Positions 25,137 through 34,799 are shown, numbered from the stretch's first letter. The stretch: DNA of 64,000 nt from an uncultured Bacteroidales bacterium (GCA_900316525.1 ONDF01000005.1:1-64000), one strand, 5' to 3'. Translations and numbers: made by a program. Notes: generated from the sequence alone by a model not told the origin.

Positions 25137-26393
25137 ATGGGAGTGATTCCCTATAAGTTCAAACGCGATCCACGGATCGGAATGAGCATCGACATTCTGG
25201 TCTTGATGCTCCTGTCCACTTCATTCTTCGAACTGGCTCCCCTTCAAGGTTTTTTTGCCGGGAACAATGCCTTCACTTTCCTGGTCATATATATGGCCTA
25301 TATGTATATCAGGTATATGGGCCTCACATTCCGGCAGGGCATTATGAAGCATCTCATCCCGTTGGTATGGATTTTTGTTTCTCTGCTGGTTTCTTTTATC
25401 CCCGCCTACCTGTACTACGGACAGCATTTGTATCATTCGTTAGTTGTGTATAGGAAGTCATTGGTATTCCTGTCACTTCCTCTCCTGCTGTCCATTCGGC
25501 CCACTCTCCGGGAGATGCATCTGGCTTTTTATGCCTTTGGAGTTCTCTTTACGATTGTTTCTTTCCTGGCCACGTATGTTTATCAGGACTGGCTGATTCC
25601 GGCTGAGGGAATGGAATACGTCCTACAAGAGGATCCGCTCAAGAGTATGTCCGGATTGATTTTTATGACTACTTCGCTGGTTTTTGCTCTGGACGATTAC
25701 CGGAGGAGCCGTCGGAGGAAATATCTATACCTGTCCATTTTCCTGTATGCAGTGGTGTTCCTGGTCCAAAACCGAACAATGATACTGTCTTCTTCTGCCG
25801 TCGTTTTCGCTGCCGCCTTTTTCAATACGAAAGCGCGCAGCCGACTTGTCTCGATTGTCTATTTAATCTTTTTCATCTTGATGGTCCTTCTCGTGGGATG
25901 GGACTACCTCTCTGCCTTGATGGATGAGACTATGGGGCAACTGACTGATGAGGATTACAATCGGGTCAAGGCATTCAACTATTTTATTTCCCCCGTCAAT
26001 GGAGAGTGGGCTTTTGTCTGGGGGAATGGCTTCATTTCCGGACATGTCAGCTCTTTGATGGCCGATCTCCGGGAAGAAGGAATTTACAATTCGGATCTTG
26101 GACTCATTGGCCTTTGGAATCAGTTCGGTCTGTTGTTCCCGCTTTCCGTGCTTTATTATCAGATTCAGCGACTTTCCCATAAGAGTTCTTTCCACGTCAG
26201 AGCAATGGCGCTGTCGATGCTGCTTTGCGCTTTGACTATGGCTTATTATTTCACGTATGCCAGCATCCTATGGCTGTGTTTCTTCTATTTCTTGATGGGA
26301 ACCGATGTAGAGTATTACCGGAACCTTGATATTGAGAGGAGGAGGACACTCAAGCGAATGACGCGATACCGTTCATTGTACACCAAAAGATGA
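25137..26393 (+). CDS. Wzy-like O-antigen/capsule polymerase
   Basis: A membrane protein of about 418 residues with roughly ten hydrophobic helices and a larger loop near 270-320 (GQLTDEDYNRVKAFNYF), followed by WGNGFISGH and SDLGLIGLWNQFGLL, a pattern common to Wzy/Wzw polymerases and O-antigen ligases. These families are poorly conserved, so the call rests mainly on topology and locus position. A TTG at 25116 overlapping the previous stop is an alternative start. Its end overlaps the next gene by 4 nt. Confidence 0.7.
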   Translation: MGVIPYKFKRDPRIGMSIDILVLMLLSTSFFELAPLQGFFAGNNAFTFLVIYMAYMYIRYMGLTFRQGIMKHLIPLVWIFVSLLVSFIPAYLYYGQHLYHSLVVYRKSLVFLSLPLLLSIRPTLREMHLAFYAFGVLFTIVSFLATYVYQDWLIPAEGMEYVLQEDPLKSMSGLIFMTTSLVFALDDYRRSRRRKYLYLSIFLYAVVFLVQNRTMILSSSAVVFAAAFFNTKARSRLVSIVYLIFFILMVLLVGWDYLSALMDETMGQLTDEDYNRVKAFNYFISPVNGEWAFVWGNGFISGHVSSLMADLREEGIYNSDLGLIGLWNQFGLLFPLSVLYYQIQRLSHKSSFHVRAMALSMLLCALTMAYYFTYASILWLCFFYFLMGTDVEYYRNLDIERRRTLKRMTRYRSLYTKR

Positions 26394-27514
26394 AGTTGCT
26401 TTTCGTAACACATAATTACTTGAACGGGGACGGAGGCAGCGTCTATGCTTCCCGTGCTTTCATCAATGCATTTGCCTGTTTTCGTGATGTGACACTCTTA
26501 TGTCCGGTCCGCGGGAAAAGTTCTCCTCAGGAGATTGATCCGCGCGTATGCAAGATTCCGGTACCCTATGACGTTCCTCGGTGGCGTAAGGCGATAGATT
26601 TGGTTCTAGGGCGAATTCACCGCTATTTCGGCATTTTGGAGAAGTTTTTGGATGAGGACGAGTTCGATACCGTCGTCTTTGACACCTGCTATCCTTCTTT
26701 CAGGATGTTGGATAAAGTTCGCAAAAGGAACTGCCGGATCATATGTATCCATCATAACTGCCAGTGCGATTATGCCCGTGACAGTCTTACTTTTCCGGAG
26801 CGGCCGCTGATGCTTTTCTGGCTGCGTCGCTGCGAAAGGCAGGCAGTACGGGGAAGCGATTTGAACTTGACTTTGACGCCGGATGACAAGGAATTGCTTT
26901 ACGCTAGATATGACCCATGCCGACTCTCGCGAATCGAGATCGCCGGAGTCTTTGAATATAAGTTTTCCGACTTGCCTGTCCCGTCCCCTGTCCAGGATTC
27001 GGTGTTCATTATTACAGGGAATCTAGGGGCCAGGCAGAACGATGACTCGCTCCTTCTCTGGCTGGAGACCTATTATCCTGCTCTGAAGAGGCTTGTTCCC
27101 GATGCCCATCTGATTATTGCGGGGAAGAATCCGTCCGAGCGGCTTACTGCTCGGTGTCGCGAATTGTCTCTCGAATTAATTGCTTCTCCTGCAGAGATGC
27201 AGCCCCTGCTCTATCGCGCCCGCTGGTACATCTGTCCAAATGATCGTGGTGGCGGTATCAAACTGCGAATAATGGATGCCCTCCGAACCGGACTTCCTGT
27301 CCTTACTCACCGGATGTCCGCACGTGGATATGGTCCTTTCCGCGATCTGGCACTTTTCCTATATAGTGATTTGGATTCCTTTTGCAGCGCTTTGTCCCGG
27401 ATGATCCGGACCGAGGTGCCCTCTCAGTCCGTCCAGGAAGCATACCGCGCCTCTTTCTCGTTCAGCAGCGGCGTTTCTCGACTGGAACGGATTCTTCAGG
27501 AAATCGATGGATGA
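26390..27514 (+). CDS. Glycosyltransferase, GT4-like
   Basis: A 374-residue GT-B protein. The N-terminus KLLFVTHNYLNGDGGSVYASR has the acceptor-domain glycine-rich loop; the C-terminal half shows IITGNLGARQND, AHLIIAGKNPSERL and the donor-binding stretch YICPNDRGGGIKLRIMDAL, as in GT4 enzymes of the 'GGGIKLKIMDAL' type. Cytoplasmic and probably peripheral to the inner membrane. Sugar specificity cannot be read from the sequence. It overlaps both neighbours. Confidence 0.82.
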   Translation: MKLLFVTHNYLNGDGGSVYASRAFINAFACFRDVTLLCPVRGKSSPQEIDPRVCKIPVPYDVPRWRKAIDLVLGRIHRYFGILEKFLDEDEFDTVVFDTCYPSFRMLDKVRKRNCRIICIHHNCQCDYARDSLTFPERPLMLFWLRRCERQAVRGSDLNLTLTPDDKELLYARYDPCRLSRIEIAGVFEYKFSDLPVPSPVQDSVFIITGNLGARQNDDSLLLWLETYYPALKRLVPDAHLIIAGKNPSERLTARCRELSLELIASPAEMQPLLYRARWYICPNDRGGGIKLRIMDALRTGLPVLTHRMSARGYGPFRDLALFLYSDLDSFCSALSRMIRTEVPSQSVQEAYRASFSFSSGVSRLERILQEIDG

Positions 27515-28595
27515 GACGTTGAAAAGCGCTGTTTATTTTTTCCAGTATCTGCCCCCGTGGAGGATCGACGTCTTCAACGGGATGGCGAAGCAATACGACC
27601 TTACCATCGTGTTCTTCAATTCCGAACTGGAAGGTTTTACCTATGACCGGAATGATTTGCTGTCCCGCTTGGATGGAGTGAAAGTGCGATTTCTCCAGAC
27701 TGGGTTCAATGTGGGTAATCGACCGTTCCGCACAGGCATTGCTAAGCTTCTGAGGCAAATCCATCCCGATGTCGTTTTCGTGCACGAGTATTCTCCGGTG
27801 AGCATCGTAATCTCTTTGTTGAAACGTCGTTTTAAGTATCGGCTATACGTCACCACATCGGATAACCTCTCTATGGCTGAGGCCTCGTCCGGTTTGAAGG
27901 CCTGGGCGCGGCATTTCGTCCTCTCGCGTTCTGAGGGCGCTATTTTGTATAGCCGGGAAGTAGCGGCGTTTTATCAGCGACGTTTTCCCTGGCTTCGGAC
28001 AGGAATCTGTCCGAATATCCAAGATCCTGCTCGCCTGTTTGCGTATCGAAAAGAGTTTGTCGATCCGCTTCCGGAAGGAGGACGCGTCATCCTATATATC
28101 GGACGGCTGGTGTATGTGAAGGGCCTGGACCTCCTTTTGGAAGCCTATGCACATACTTCGCATAGCGGGAGGACGCTGGTGCTGTTGGGAGAAGGCGCTG
28201 AACGGGATGCGCTTCAAAGGCAGGCAGAGAGATTGGGAATCGCGGACGAGGTCCGTTTCGTGGGATTCCGGACAGGCGCAGCGCTGTACCAGTGGTACGA
28301 CCGGGCGGATTTTTTCATTCTTCCCAGCAGATATGAGCCTTTTGGGGCCGTAGTGAACGAGGCGTTGATCCTAGGGTGTCCTGTGGTTGCCAGCAGATTC
28401 ATTGGCGCATTGGATTTCTTGGAAGGTACTCCCTCCCTCGTTTTTGACCCGTTGGACCCTGAAGATTTTCGAAAAACCCTTCAGGAAGGGATTGATCACT
28501 TTCCAGCCCCCATGGGACCGAGGCCGTGTCTGATGCGGGTCTCCTTCGAACAGGCCGTCCGGGTGTTTATGACTATTGACGATGATACACTATGA
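27507..28595 (+). CDS. Glycosyltransferase family 4
   Basis: A 362-residue GT-B enzyme with a classic GT4 C-terminal half: ILYIGRLVYVKGLDLLLEAY, LVLLGEGAERDAL, DEVRFVGFRTG and the catalytic E-x7-E segment PSRYEPFGAVVNEALILG. The N-terminal half (FFQYLPPWRIDVFNGMAKQ) resembles that of the GT4 gene at 29130. It overlaps the previous gene by 8 nt and the next by 14 nt. Confidence 0.9.
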   Translation: MDETLKSAVYFFQYLPPWRIDVFNGMAKQYDLTIVFFNSELEGFTYDRNDLLSRLDGVKVRFLQTGFNVGNRPFRTGIAKLLRQIHPDVVFVHEYSPVSIVISLLKRRFKYRLYVTTSDNLSMAEASSGLKAWARHFVLSRSEGAILYSREVAAFYQRRFPWLRTGICPNIQDPARLFAYRKEFVDPLPEGGRVILYIGRLVYVKGLDLLLEAYAHTSHSGRTLVLLGEGAERDALQRQAERLGIADEVRFVGFRTGAALYQWYDRADFFILPSRYEPFGAVVNEALILGCPVVASRFIGALDFLEGTPSLVFDPLDPEDFRKTLQEGIDHFPAPMGPRPCLMRVSFEQAVRVFMTIDDDTL

Positions 28596-29133
28596 GAATA
28601 TGATGAAGGGGCAAGGAAAAGCCTCCTTCGCCGTCTACTACGAGATGAACAGGTTGAGGACTTGGTTCGATTTCCATATCCGTTGGCCGTGGGTGAAGTA
28701 TAAGGGATTCGTGCGCGTGCGCCATCATACGCGCTTCGAGAAAGGAATGAAGGTGGAGCTTGGAGATCGGGTCCAGTTCGGGGCCTATAACGAAATCGCC
28801 TGTGATCTTTTAATCGGGAATCAAGTTCTTTTGGGATCTCGGGTAGCTTTTGTCGGAAGGAATGACCATACATTCCATACCCCCGGTATTTCCATCTGGA
28901 AAGGACCTCGAGGAATCTGCGAGGCGGTCGTGGTTGAGGACGATGTCTGGATTGGGACAGGTTCTGTGATCCTTTCCGGGGTTACCATTGGCAAAGGCGC
29001 TGTCGTGGCCGCCGGTTCTGTAGTAACCTGCGACATCCCTTCCTGTGAAGTGTGGGGAGGAAATCCTGCCCGGAAAATAGCGGATCGGTTCGAGAACGAG
29101 GAACAGAAGGTTTACCACCTGAACACGGTATGA
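28582..29133 (+). CDS. Hexapeptide-repeat acyltransferase
   Basis: A left-handed beta-helix acyltransferase of about 183 residues, with repeated hexapeptides (VVVEDDVWIGTGSVILSG, VTIGKGAVVAAGSVV) and the ending GGNPARKI typical of maltose/galactoside or serine O-acetyltransferase-like enzymes. It likely adds an acetyl group to a sugar of the repeat unit. The start is uncertain (ATG 28582 or 28600). Its stop overlaps the next ATG. Confidence 0.88.
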   Translation: MIHYENMMKGQGKASFAVYYEMNRLRTWFDFHIRWPWVKYKGFVRVRHHTRFEKGMKVELGDRVQFGAYNEIACDLLIGNQVLLGSRVAFVGRNDHTFHTPGISIWKGPRGICEAVVVEDDVWIGTGSVILSGVTIGKGAVVAAGSVVTCDIPSCEVWGGNPARKIADRFENEEQKVYHLNTV

Positions 29134-30173
29134 GTAACTTGTATATTTCCACATATCCAGCAACCTACCGTGTTGACCTATGCAACACGCTTTGTGGGCG
29201 ACTGGGGTGCAAAATCTACCACTACGTGCCGGTGGAGTGTGAGGACGCGGTATTGGAGGCCGCCACGTTCGAACCCAATCGGCTTCCGGTAGGGCGGTTA
29301 CTCGGAAAGAGTTATGCCAAAGGACTCAAGGGACTGTTGGATCGAGAGCGGCCGGAATGGATTATGGTTCAGGAGTATTCTTTGATTACCCTCCGCCTTC
29401 TGTGTCTTCGACGGCGGTATGGATACAAAGTGGTCGCGATGTCGGATGACAGCCTGGATATGATCCGGGGAAATGATTTCAGTTGGACACACCGTCTTGC
29501 GCGGAGAGTGGTCCCCAGGTATTTGGACGAAATCGTCCTGCACAGCCCCGATGTCTGCGACTGGTATCGAGCGCATTTTGGAAAGGGTTTATTTCTACCC
29601 ATTCTGGCTGATGAACGACGTTTCAGACATGAATTGGAGCGAGCATTGCCGCTGGCGGCAGATTTGCGCCCGGGCCCAAAACCCGTCGTCGCTTTTGTCG
29701 GACGGCTGGTGGGACTGAAAAATATCCCGGTCCTTGTACGAGCCTTCGAGCCGTTCAAGGAAAGGGCTCGGCTTGTCATTATTGGAGACGGACCGGAAAT
29801 GGGTGCGCTGAAGGAGATGGCACCATATGCTTTATTTACAAAAGCCTTGTATGGAGATTGTCTCAGGGCCTGGTACAACCTCATCGACATTCTGGTGATA
29901 CCCAGTATGCGTGAAGCCTATGGAGCCGTTACCGGTGAGGCCTTGATGGCAGGTGCAAAAGTTGTCGTCTCCCGGAAAGCAGGCTCTTCCAGCCTCGTCC
30001 GGGAAGGGGTAAATGGATACCTGGTAAATCCGATGGATCCTAATGACATTTCGCGGCGGATTGGCGACCTCTTGGATACGCTTTCTTCAGGGCGACCTCT
30101 TTGCTTGAGAGGTAGTCTGCTGCCTTTCCGCTTTGAAGATTGTATTGATAACCTGATCGATTATCTTTCATGA
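29130..30173 (+). CDS. Glycosyltransferase family 4
   Basis: A 347-residue GT-B enzyme. The C-terminal half has VVAFVGRLVGLKNIPVLVRA, LVIIGDGPEMGAL and the E-x7-E segment PSMREAYGAVTGEALMAG. The ATG at 29130 overlaps the acyltransferase stop (ATGA) and is preferred over the long upstream extension, which is merely the acyltransferase gene in another frame. Sugar specificity unknown. Confidence 0.88.
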   Translation: MSNLYISTYPATYRVDLCNTLCGRLGCKIYHYVPVECEDAVLEAATFEPNRLPVGRLLGKSYAKGLKGLLDRERPEWIMVQEYSLITLRLLCLRRRYGYKVVAMSDDSLDMIRGNDFSWTHRLARRVVPRYLDEIVLHSPDVCDWYRAHFGKGLFLPILADERRFRHELERALPLAADLRPGPKPVVAFVGRLVGLKNIPVLVRAFEPFKERARLVIIGDGPEMGALKEMAPYALFTKALYGDCLRAWYNLIDILVIPSMREAYGAVTGEALMAGAKVVVSRKAGSSSLVREGVNGYLVNPMDPNDISRRIGDLLDTLSSGRPLCLRGSLLPFRFEDCIDNLIDYLS

Positions 30174-31660
30174 TGAAACGTTTTTTCCTGTCGATACTAT
30201 TGGGAGGTTGTCTACTCACGAATCTGCACGCCGTAGATATCCGTGTCAGGGATCAGCAGTCATTTGACAGGTTGGACTCCGACCTGAAAGAAGCCTTATC
30301 CACCTCGCCCGAGCGGGTGGACGTGCATTTTGCCCCGGGAGTTTATTATTACCGGGATCGACATCTGTATCTCAAGGAAATCCGAGCTGAAGGTACAGTG
30401 ATTGCCTTGCATGGGGAGAATGCTGTGTTATATCCTGCAATGGAACGGGTGGACCGTTTTGATCCGATGTCATCTTATTTTGTGGAGACCCCGGGAGGGC
30501 TTTTGCTCGTCCGCCGGGAGGATCCGATCCGGATGGCTGGTTTCCTCGTCCGCATTGTTGACAAGGAAAATGGAATCTGTCGTCTGAAGGTGGATCGGGA
30601 AGTCCCGCAGGAAGCGGTCGATAATGCCTATATCTACCTGACGGAATGGTATCGGGGGAGGACATACAAGATAGTGAAAACAGAAGGGAAGAGCATCTAT
30701 TTTTATGTGGATGACTTGAAACAGCGGCGGTTCCTGTACAATGTCAACCTGGATTTCACTTTCTCTTTGCAGTTCCCGCGTTATCGCCTTATCCATTGCG
30801 GATTGTCTGAGCCCGAGGATGGAGCACTGTGCTCCACGGCTACGTCTTTCCTTGTGGTCGATCATTCTCAGTTGGGAGGATTGACTTGTTCGGATCTCAC
30901 ATTCATCGGGAACCGATACGACGAAAAACGCCCTGGAGCTGGTCTGATTACTTACGACCATTCCGTTTCTCCCGGCGGTTTCTCCCATTGCTTTTTCGAA
31001 GGGGTCCGATCCGATTGCTTCCTCTTTTTTTCGACGAACGGGGTCGTCGTGGAAGATTGCACCTTTCAAGGAAACTATCGACATTGCCTGAAGACTGAGC
31101 AGGACTGTGCGGACATTCGGTTTTGCAGGAACTCAGTGAAAGACTCCGGGCTTTGCGGAGACAATGTATATGCGGTTTTCTGTACAGGAACGGATTTTCT
31201 CGTTCAGGACAATGAGATCGCCGACTTCGGTTATGGAGGCATCTATACGGGACTGTACTATGCTACTGACAAGAATCATCGCATCAGCGGGCTGGTCTCC
31301 CGAAACGAGCTGTTTCAGACGCCTGCGTATTTTGCATCGGCTCCGGATCGCCTTCTCATGGATTCCGGCGCCATTTATATCGCAACCCAGAATGACGATG
31401 TTCGGATTGAGGACAATTACATCCACGACATCAACGGCCCCACTTACAACCGGGGAATTTTCGCTGATGACGGCACCTCCAACGTTACCATACGCCGCAA
31501 CCGGATCGAGAATGTGAAGAACCATTTTGCCTTGGATATAGACCCTCGTTCCGCCTGGAAGATGTTGAGACGCAAGGAAAGGAAGGTGAATTACGTCCAT
31601 GAGAATGTGGTGGTGGAGGATAACGAGGTGTCGGGCAGAGTCCGCGTTCCCAAGAAATGA
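30170..31660 (+). CDS. Secreted right-handed beta-helix protein
   Basis: A 496-residue protein with a signal peptide (MMKRFFLSILLGGCLLTNLHA). From about residue 200 it shows beta-helix rungs such as NGVVVEDCTFQGNYRH, FLVQDNEIADFGYGGIYTG, VRIEDNYIHDINGP and VTIRRNRIENV, as in polysaccharide lyases, epimerases and tailspike-like hydrolases. Export plus a place inside the transferase block suggests it modifies or trims the finished polysaccharide in the periplasm, but no catalytic residues could be assigned. It overlaps the previous gene by 4 nt. Confidence 0.78.
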   Translation: MMKRFFLSILLGGCLLTNLHAVDIRVRDQQSFDRLDSDLKEALSTSPERVDVHFAPGVYYYRDRHLYLKEIRAEGTVIALHGENAVLYPAMERVDRFDPMSSYFVETPGGLLLVRREDPIRMAGFLVRIVDKENGICRLKVDREVPQEAVDNAYIYLTEWYRGRTYKIVKTEGKSIYFYVDDLKQRRFLYNVNLDFTFSLQFPRYRLIHCGLSEPEDGALCSTATSFLVVDHSQLGGLTCSDLTFIGNRYDEKRPGAGLITYDHSVSPGGFSHCFFEGVRSDCFLFFSTNGVVVEDCTFQGNYRHCLKTEQDCADIRFCRNSVKDSGLCGDNVYAVFCTGTDFLVQDNEIADFGYGGIYTGLYYATDKNHRISGLVSRNELFQTPAYFASAPDRLLMDSGAIYIATQNDDVRIEDNYIHDINGPTYNRGIFADDGTSNVTIRRNRIENVKNHFALDIDPRSAWKMLRRKERKVNYVHENVVVEDNEVSGRVRVPKK

Positions 31661-31664
31661 GGTC

Positions 31665-33338
31665 ATGCTAGGTGTCGTTATCGTTAATTACCGGAGCAAC
31701 GCATTGACTTCCCGTTTCGTCCGGGAAGAATTGCCACATATCGGGATTCCATATGCTACCGTTATCGTGGATAACGGAGGGACGGAGGAGTCGTCGCGAT
31801 GCTTGGAAGCAGAAACGGGTGTCCCTGTTATCACTTGCGAGAACCTTGGCTTTGCAAGAGGAAACAATGTTGGTATGGAGTATCTCTCCAAACGCTACGA
31901 TATCGATTTCTTCCTCTTCACCAACAACGATATCCACTTCCAGTCGCCGAATGTGGTCGAGGAACTGATAATGAAACTGGAAAGCGATCCATCCATCGGC
32001 ATTATCGGCCCCGAGATTATCGGCCTGGATGGTAAACGCCAGTCTCCGGAACCCTATATCCCCCTATGGGACAAATATGTATGGGTATATCTCTCCACCC
32101 CTTTTCTGTCCCGCGAGAAAAAGGCGGAGCGGTTCCGCTTCGGGTATTCCGAGCAAGCGGAGGAAGGGGTTCACTACAAGTTGATGGGCTCGTTCCTGCT
32201 TTGTCGGAGGACCGATATCGAAACGGTCGGGGGATTTGACCCCAAAACGTTCCTGTATGCGGAGGAAACTATCCTCTCTGAGCGGATGAAGCGGATAGGA
32301 AAGAGTCTGTACTTCTATCCGGCCGTGACGGTTGTCCACGAACACGGGGCCACCATCTCCTCCCATTTGAGCAACATGGCGATGGCCCGGCAGCAGTTCC
32401 GTAGCGATGCCTATTACTACCGTGCCTACAAAGGGGTATCCCGCTTGTCTATCTGGCTTGCAAAAGTATTGTATGACAGTATCCTTCTGGTACGTAGGCG
32501 CTTTTATAGACCGGACGATTCGCGGGGTGTCGATATCATCCCTTATGCCGGTCTTTGTAACCGGATGCGCGTCATGGCTTCCGCCTATGCCTGTGCGCGG
32601 GATCTTGGTTATTCCGCCCGCGTGCTCTGGTGTGGACGCAACAAGGACTGCAAGGTTCGTTTCGACAGTTTGTTCCAGCCTGTCACGCAGCCCGATCTCA
32701 CGGTTGTGGAAACGAATGCCTTGTATAGCGAGACCAGTTCCAAGCTGCATTTATATCTTCCTTCCATCCTTCGGCGCCTCCGGTACGAGAGAGTCTATAT
32801 CAATTACAACTTCCGGAATCCCGGGAACCGCCCGTTCCTCCGGGAGCAGATTGCCAAGGATATGCCTGAAAAGCGCTTTGCAATCTATTCGATGCATCAG
32901 TGCGGACCCAATTATCCGCTGCAGCGTTTATTCCGCCCCGTGGAGGAGATCGAGGAGCAGGTAAAAGCGCTGTTCCCGGATGGCGCGCCGGTAATCGGCG
33001 TCCACATCCGACGGACCGACCATCAGGAGGCCATCAAGCATACGTCCGTAAGCCGTTACGAAGATGTGATGGCCGGAGAAATTGAGGCCCGGCCGGAAGT
33101 GCGGTTCTTTCTCGCTACGGATGACGCTGATATCAAACGCCGTCTGCTGGACCGTTTCGGTGAAGATCGGATTATCACGGCCCGGATGGAACTGCGACGT
33201 GATTCACAGGAAGGGATGAAGGGAGCCGTCCTGGATTTGTTTGCCCTTAGCCGTACGGAGAAGATCATTGGCAGTTACTACTCGTCATACTCCGAGATTG
33301 CCGCGGAATTGGGCGGTATTGAATTGATTATTCCTTGA
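31665..33338 (+). CDS. Fused GT2 glycosyltransferase and fucosyltransferase-like protein
   Basis: A 557-residue two-domain protein. Residues 1 to about 270 are a GT-A rhamnosyl/GT2-type transferase (VVIVNYRSN, VDNGGTEES, ENLGFARGNNVGMEYL, TNNDIHF, then FLLCRRTDIETVGGFDP). After a linker containing a hydrophobic helix, residues about 285-557 carry GLCNRMRVMASAYACARDLG and IGVHIRRTDH, as in GT-B fucosyltransferases of the NodZ/GT11/GT74 group that use an H-x-R-R-x-D motif for GDP-fucose. The window also encodes GDP-fucose synthesis, which fits. The ATG at 31665 follows the beta-helix stop by 4 nt. Confidence 0.82.
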   Translation: MLGVVIVNYRSNALTSRFVREELPHIGIPYATVIVDNGGTEESSRCLEAETGVPVITCENLGFARGNNVGMEYLSKRYDIDFFLFTNNDIHFQSPNVVEELIMKLESDPSIGIIGPEIIGLDGKRQSPEPYIPLWDKYVWVYLSTPFLSREKKAERFRFGYSEQAEEGVHYKLMGSFLLCRRTDIETVGGFDPKTFLYAEETILSERMKRIGKSLYFYPAVTVVHEHGATISSHLSNMAMARQQFRSDAYYYRAYKGVSRLSIWLAKVLYDSILLVRRRFYRPDDSRGVDIIPYAGLCNRMRVMASAYACARDLGYSARVLWCGRNKDCKVRFDSLFQPVTQPDLTVVETNALYSETSSKLHLYLPSILRRLRYERVYINYNFRNPGNRPFLREQIAKDMPEKRFAIYSMHQCGPNYPLQRLFRPVEEIEEQVKALFPDGAPVIGVHIRRTDHQEAIKHTSVSRYEDVMAGEIEARPEVRFFLATDDADIKRRLLDRFGEDRIITARMELRRDSQEGMKGAVLDLFALSRTEKIIGSYYSSYSEIAAELGGIELIIP

Positions 33339-33349
33339 TTTTTAGCAAT

Positions 33350-33934
33350 ATGGATTTAATTGGGACCATTAAGGAGCAGATGGCCGAAGCCGTGAAAGTG
33401 AAGCAAGCACTTCTCTCGGACGAGGCTCTGATGGAAAAGATCGCCCAGGTGGCAGATGTCATGGTAAACGCTTATAAGTCGGGACACAAGACGCTCTGGG
33501 CAGGGAATGGAGGAAGCGCGGCAGACGCCCAGCATATGGCTGGTGAACTAGTTAACAAGTTCAGTTTTGACCGCCCCGGTCTGGCGGCGCTGTCGCTTTC
33601 CACCGATACGTCGATCATTACGGCAGTCGGCAATGACTATGGTTTCGACCGTCTGTTCGCCCGCCAGATTGAGGCCCAAGGCTGCCCCGGAGATGTTTTC
33701 CTCGGCATTTCTACTTCCGGGAAATCGCCGAACCTGGTGAATGCGCTGGCTGCCTGCCAGGAAAAGGGAATTACATCCGTGGCCATCGTAGGAGCTAATC
33801 CCTGCCCCATGGATCAATATGACTTTGTCATCCATGTCCCTTCCCGGGTAACGCCACGCATCCAGGAGTGCCAGACGCTCATCGGGCACATCCTATGCTT
33901 CATCGTGGAAAACCAGTTGTTCGGCAAGGATTAA
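33350..33934 (+). CDS. gmhA: Sedoheptulose-7-phosphate isomerase-like SIS protein
   Basis: A 194-residue SIS-domain isomerase that would make D-glycero-D-manno-heptose 7-phosphate. Diagnostic stretches are LWAGNGGSAADAQHMAGELV, SIITAVGNDYGFD, GISTSGKSPN and the C-terminal QECQTLIGHILCF with the catalytic Glu/His region. DiaA-like proteins are similar, but locus context favours heptose synthesis. It is the last gene of this forward run, meeting a minus-strand operon 4 nt downstream. Confidence 0.88.
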   Translation: MDLIGTIKEQMAEAVKVKQALLSDEALMEKIAQVADVMVNAYKSGHKTLWAGNGGSAADAQHMAGELVNKFSFDRPGLAALSLSTDTSIITAVGNDYGFDRLFARQIEAQGCPGDVFLGISTSGKSPNLVNALAACQEKGITSVAIVGANPCPMDQYDFVIHVPSRVTPRIQECQTLIGHILCFIVENQLFGKD

Positions 33935-33938
33935 GTTT

Positions 33939-34799
33939 TCAGACTCCCTGCTCGATGAGGCGTTTGGTTTCCGCGATGTGAGCCTTGCTGGAGGCCCCGA
34001 AGACAACGGATTCAATTTTCGGGAAGCGGTTCACATACGCCATCGCCTCCGTCGGTTTCAAGGCTCCGGCCGCCAAACATTGCATCGCCATCGGCCGGAA
34101 ACGCCTGTCAGACTGCAGGTATTCCTCGTATTCGCCGACCCCGCCGCTCATCCGGAATCCGATCTTGTTGATGGACGAGCAGATGATCGGGTTGTCGATT
34201 CCCACCCTTTCACACAGATCCACCATCCGGGGCAGGTTCATCGTGATGAACCCCGGCTCGGCGCCGTACCGCTTGCGGATGTATTCCGCATAGTGGACGA
34301 ACAGCTCGTCCGTCCCCAGGCCGAGCATCAGGTCCACGATGACATTCTGCAGGAAAATGACGGGCGTGTTCATCCCCTCGAACATCTTCATCTCCGCGTC
34401 CACGAGCAGTTCCATCAGGGAAGGGAAGTCCTTCCGGAGGAAAGCGAGTCCCGCCTTGCCCGTGACGGCGAAGATATTGCCCGGAATATAGGCCTGCAAG
34501 GTGCCCAGGATGCCCAGCTCCGTAAGCGCGTTCGCGTATTTGTGGGCGTAGGGCATGCCGGGAAGGAACTTGAAGTCCGCGTACTTGGCCGGGTTCTTCC
34601 GCATGTGGTCGCAGATGGCGGTAATCCTGTCGTGTGTCGTGCACATGAACGTATTCACGCCGCATTCCATGGCCTGGTCCAGGACGTCAATGATGGCCCG
34701 GTTGTCCTTGAACCGGATTGCCTGCGCACGGCTCCTTTCGTCGGAAAGGTGGTTGACGGCGAAGAACTGGTTGTCTCCGAGAATGGCTCTGTCCATCAT
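33939..34799 (-). CDS. TIM-barrel / aldo-keto reductase-like protein of unknown function
   Basis: A 286-residue protein. RAILGDNQFFAVNHLSDER at the start, DQAMECGVNTFMCTTHDRI, and the C-terminal VVFGASSKAHIAETKRLIE resemble a (beta/alpha)8 barrel with an aldo-keto-reductase-like final strand and helix. The catalytic Tyr of true reductases could not be placed. The ATG at 34799 overlaps the stop of the oxidoreductase gene (ATGATG), suggesting translational coupling. It is the last gene of a four-gene minus-strand unit; possibly a sugar or polyol modifying enzyme (inference). Confidence 0.5.
   Translation of the reverse strand: MMDRAILGDNQFFAVNHLSDERSRAQAIRFKDNRAIIDVLDQAMECGVNTFMCTTHDRITAICDHMRKNPAKYADFKFLPGMPYAHKYANALTELGILGTLQAYIPGNIFAVTGKAGLAFLRKDFPSLMELLVDAEMKMFEGMNTPVIFLQNVIVDLMLGLGTDELFVHYAEYIRKRYGAEPGFITMNLPRMVDLCERVGIDNPIICSSINKIGFRMSGGVGEYEEYLQSDRRFRPMAMQCLAAGALKPTEAMAYVNRFPKIESVVFGASSKAHIAETKRLIEQGV

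Noticed and set aside
29052-29129. Upstream start (29052) for the GT4 gene at 29130
   Set aside because: The additional 26 residues are the acyltransferase gene read out of frame; the ATGA overlap start matches the GT4 family N-terminus.
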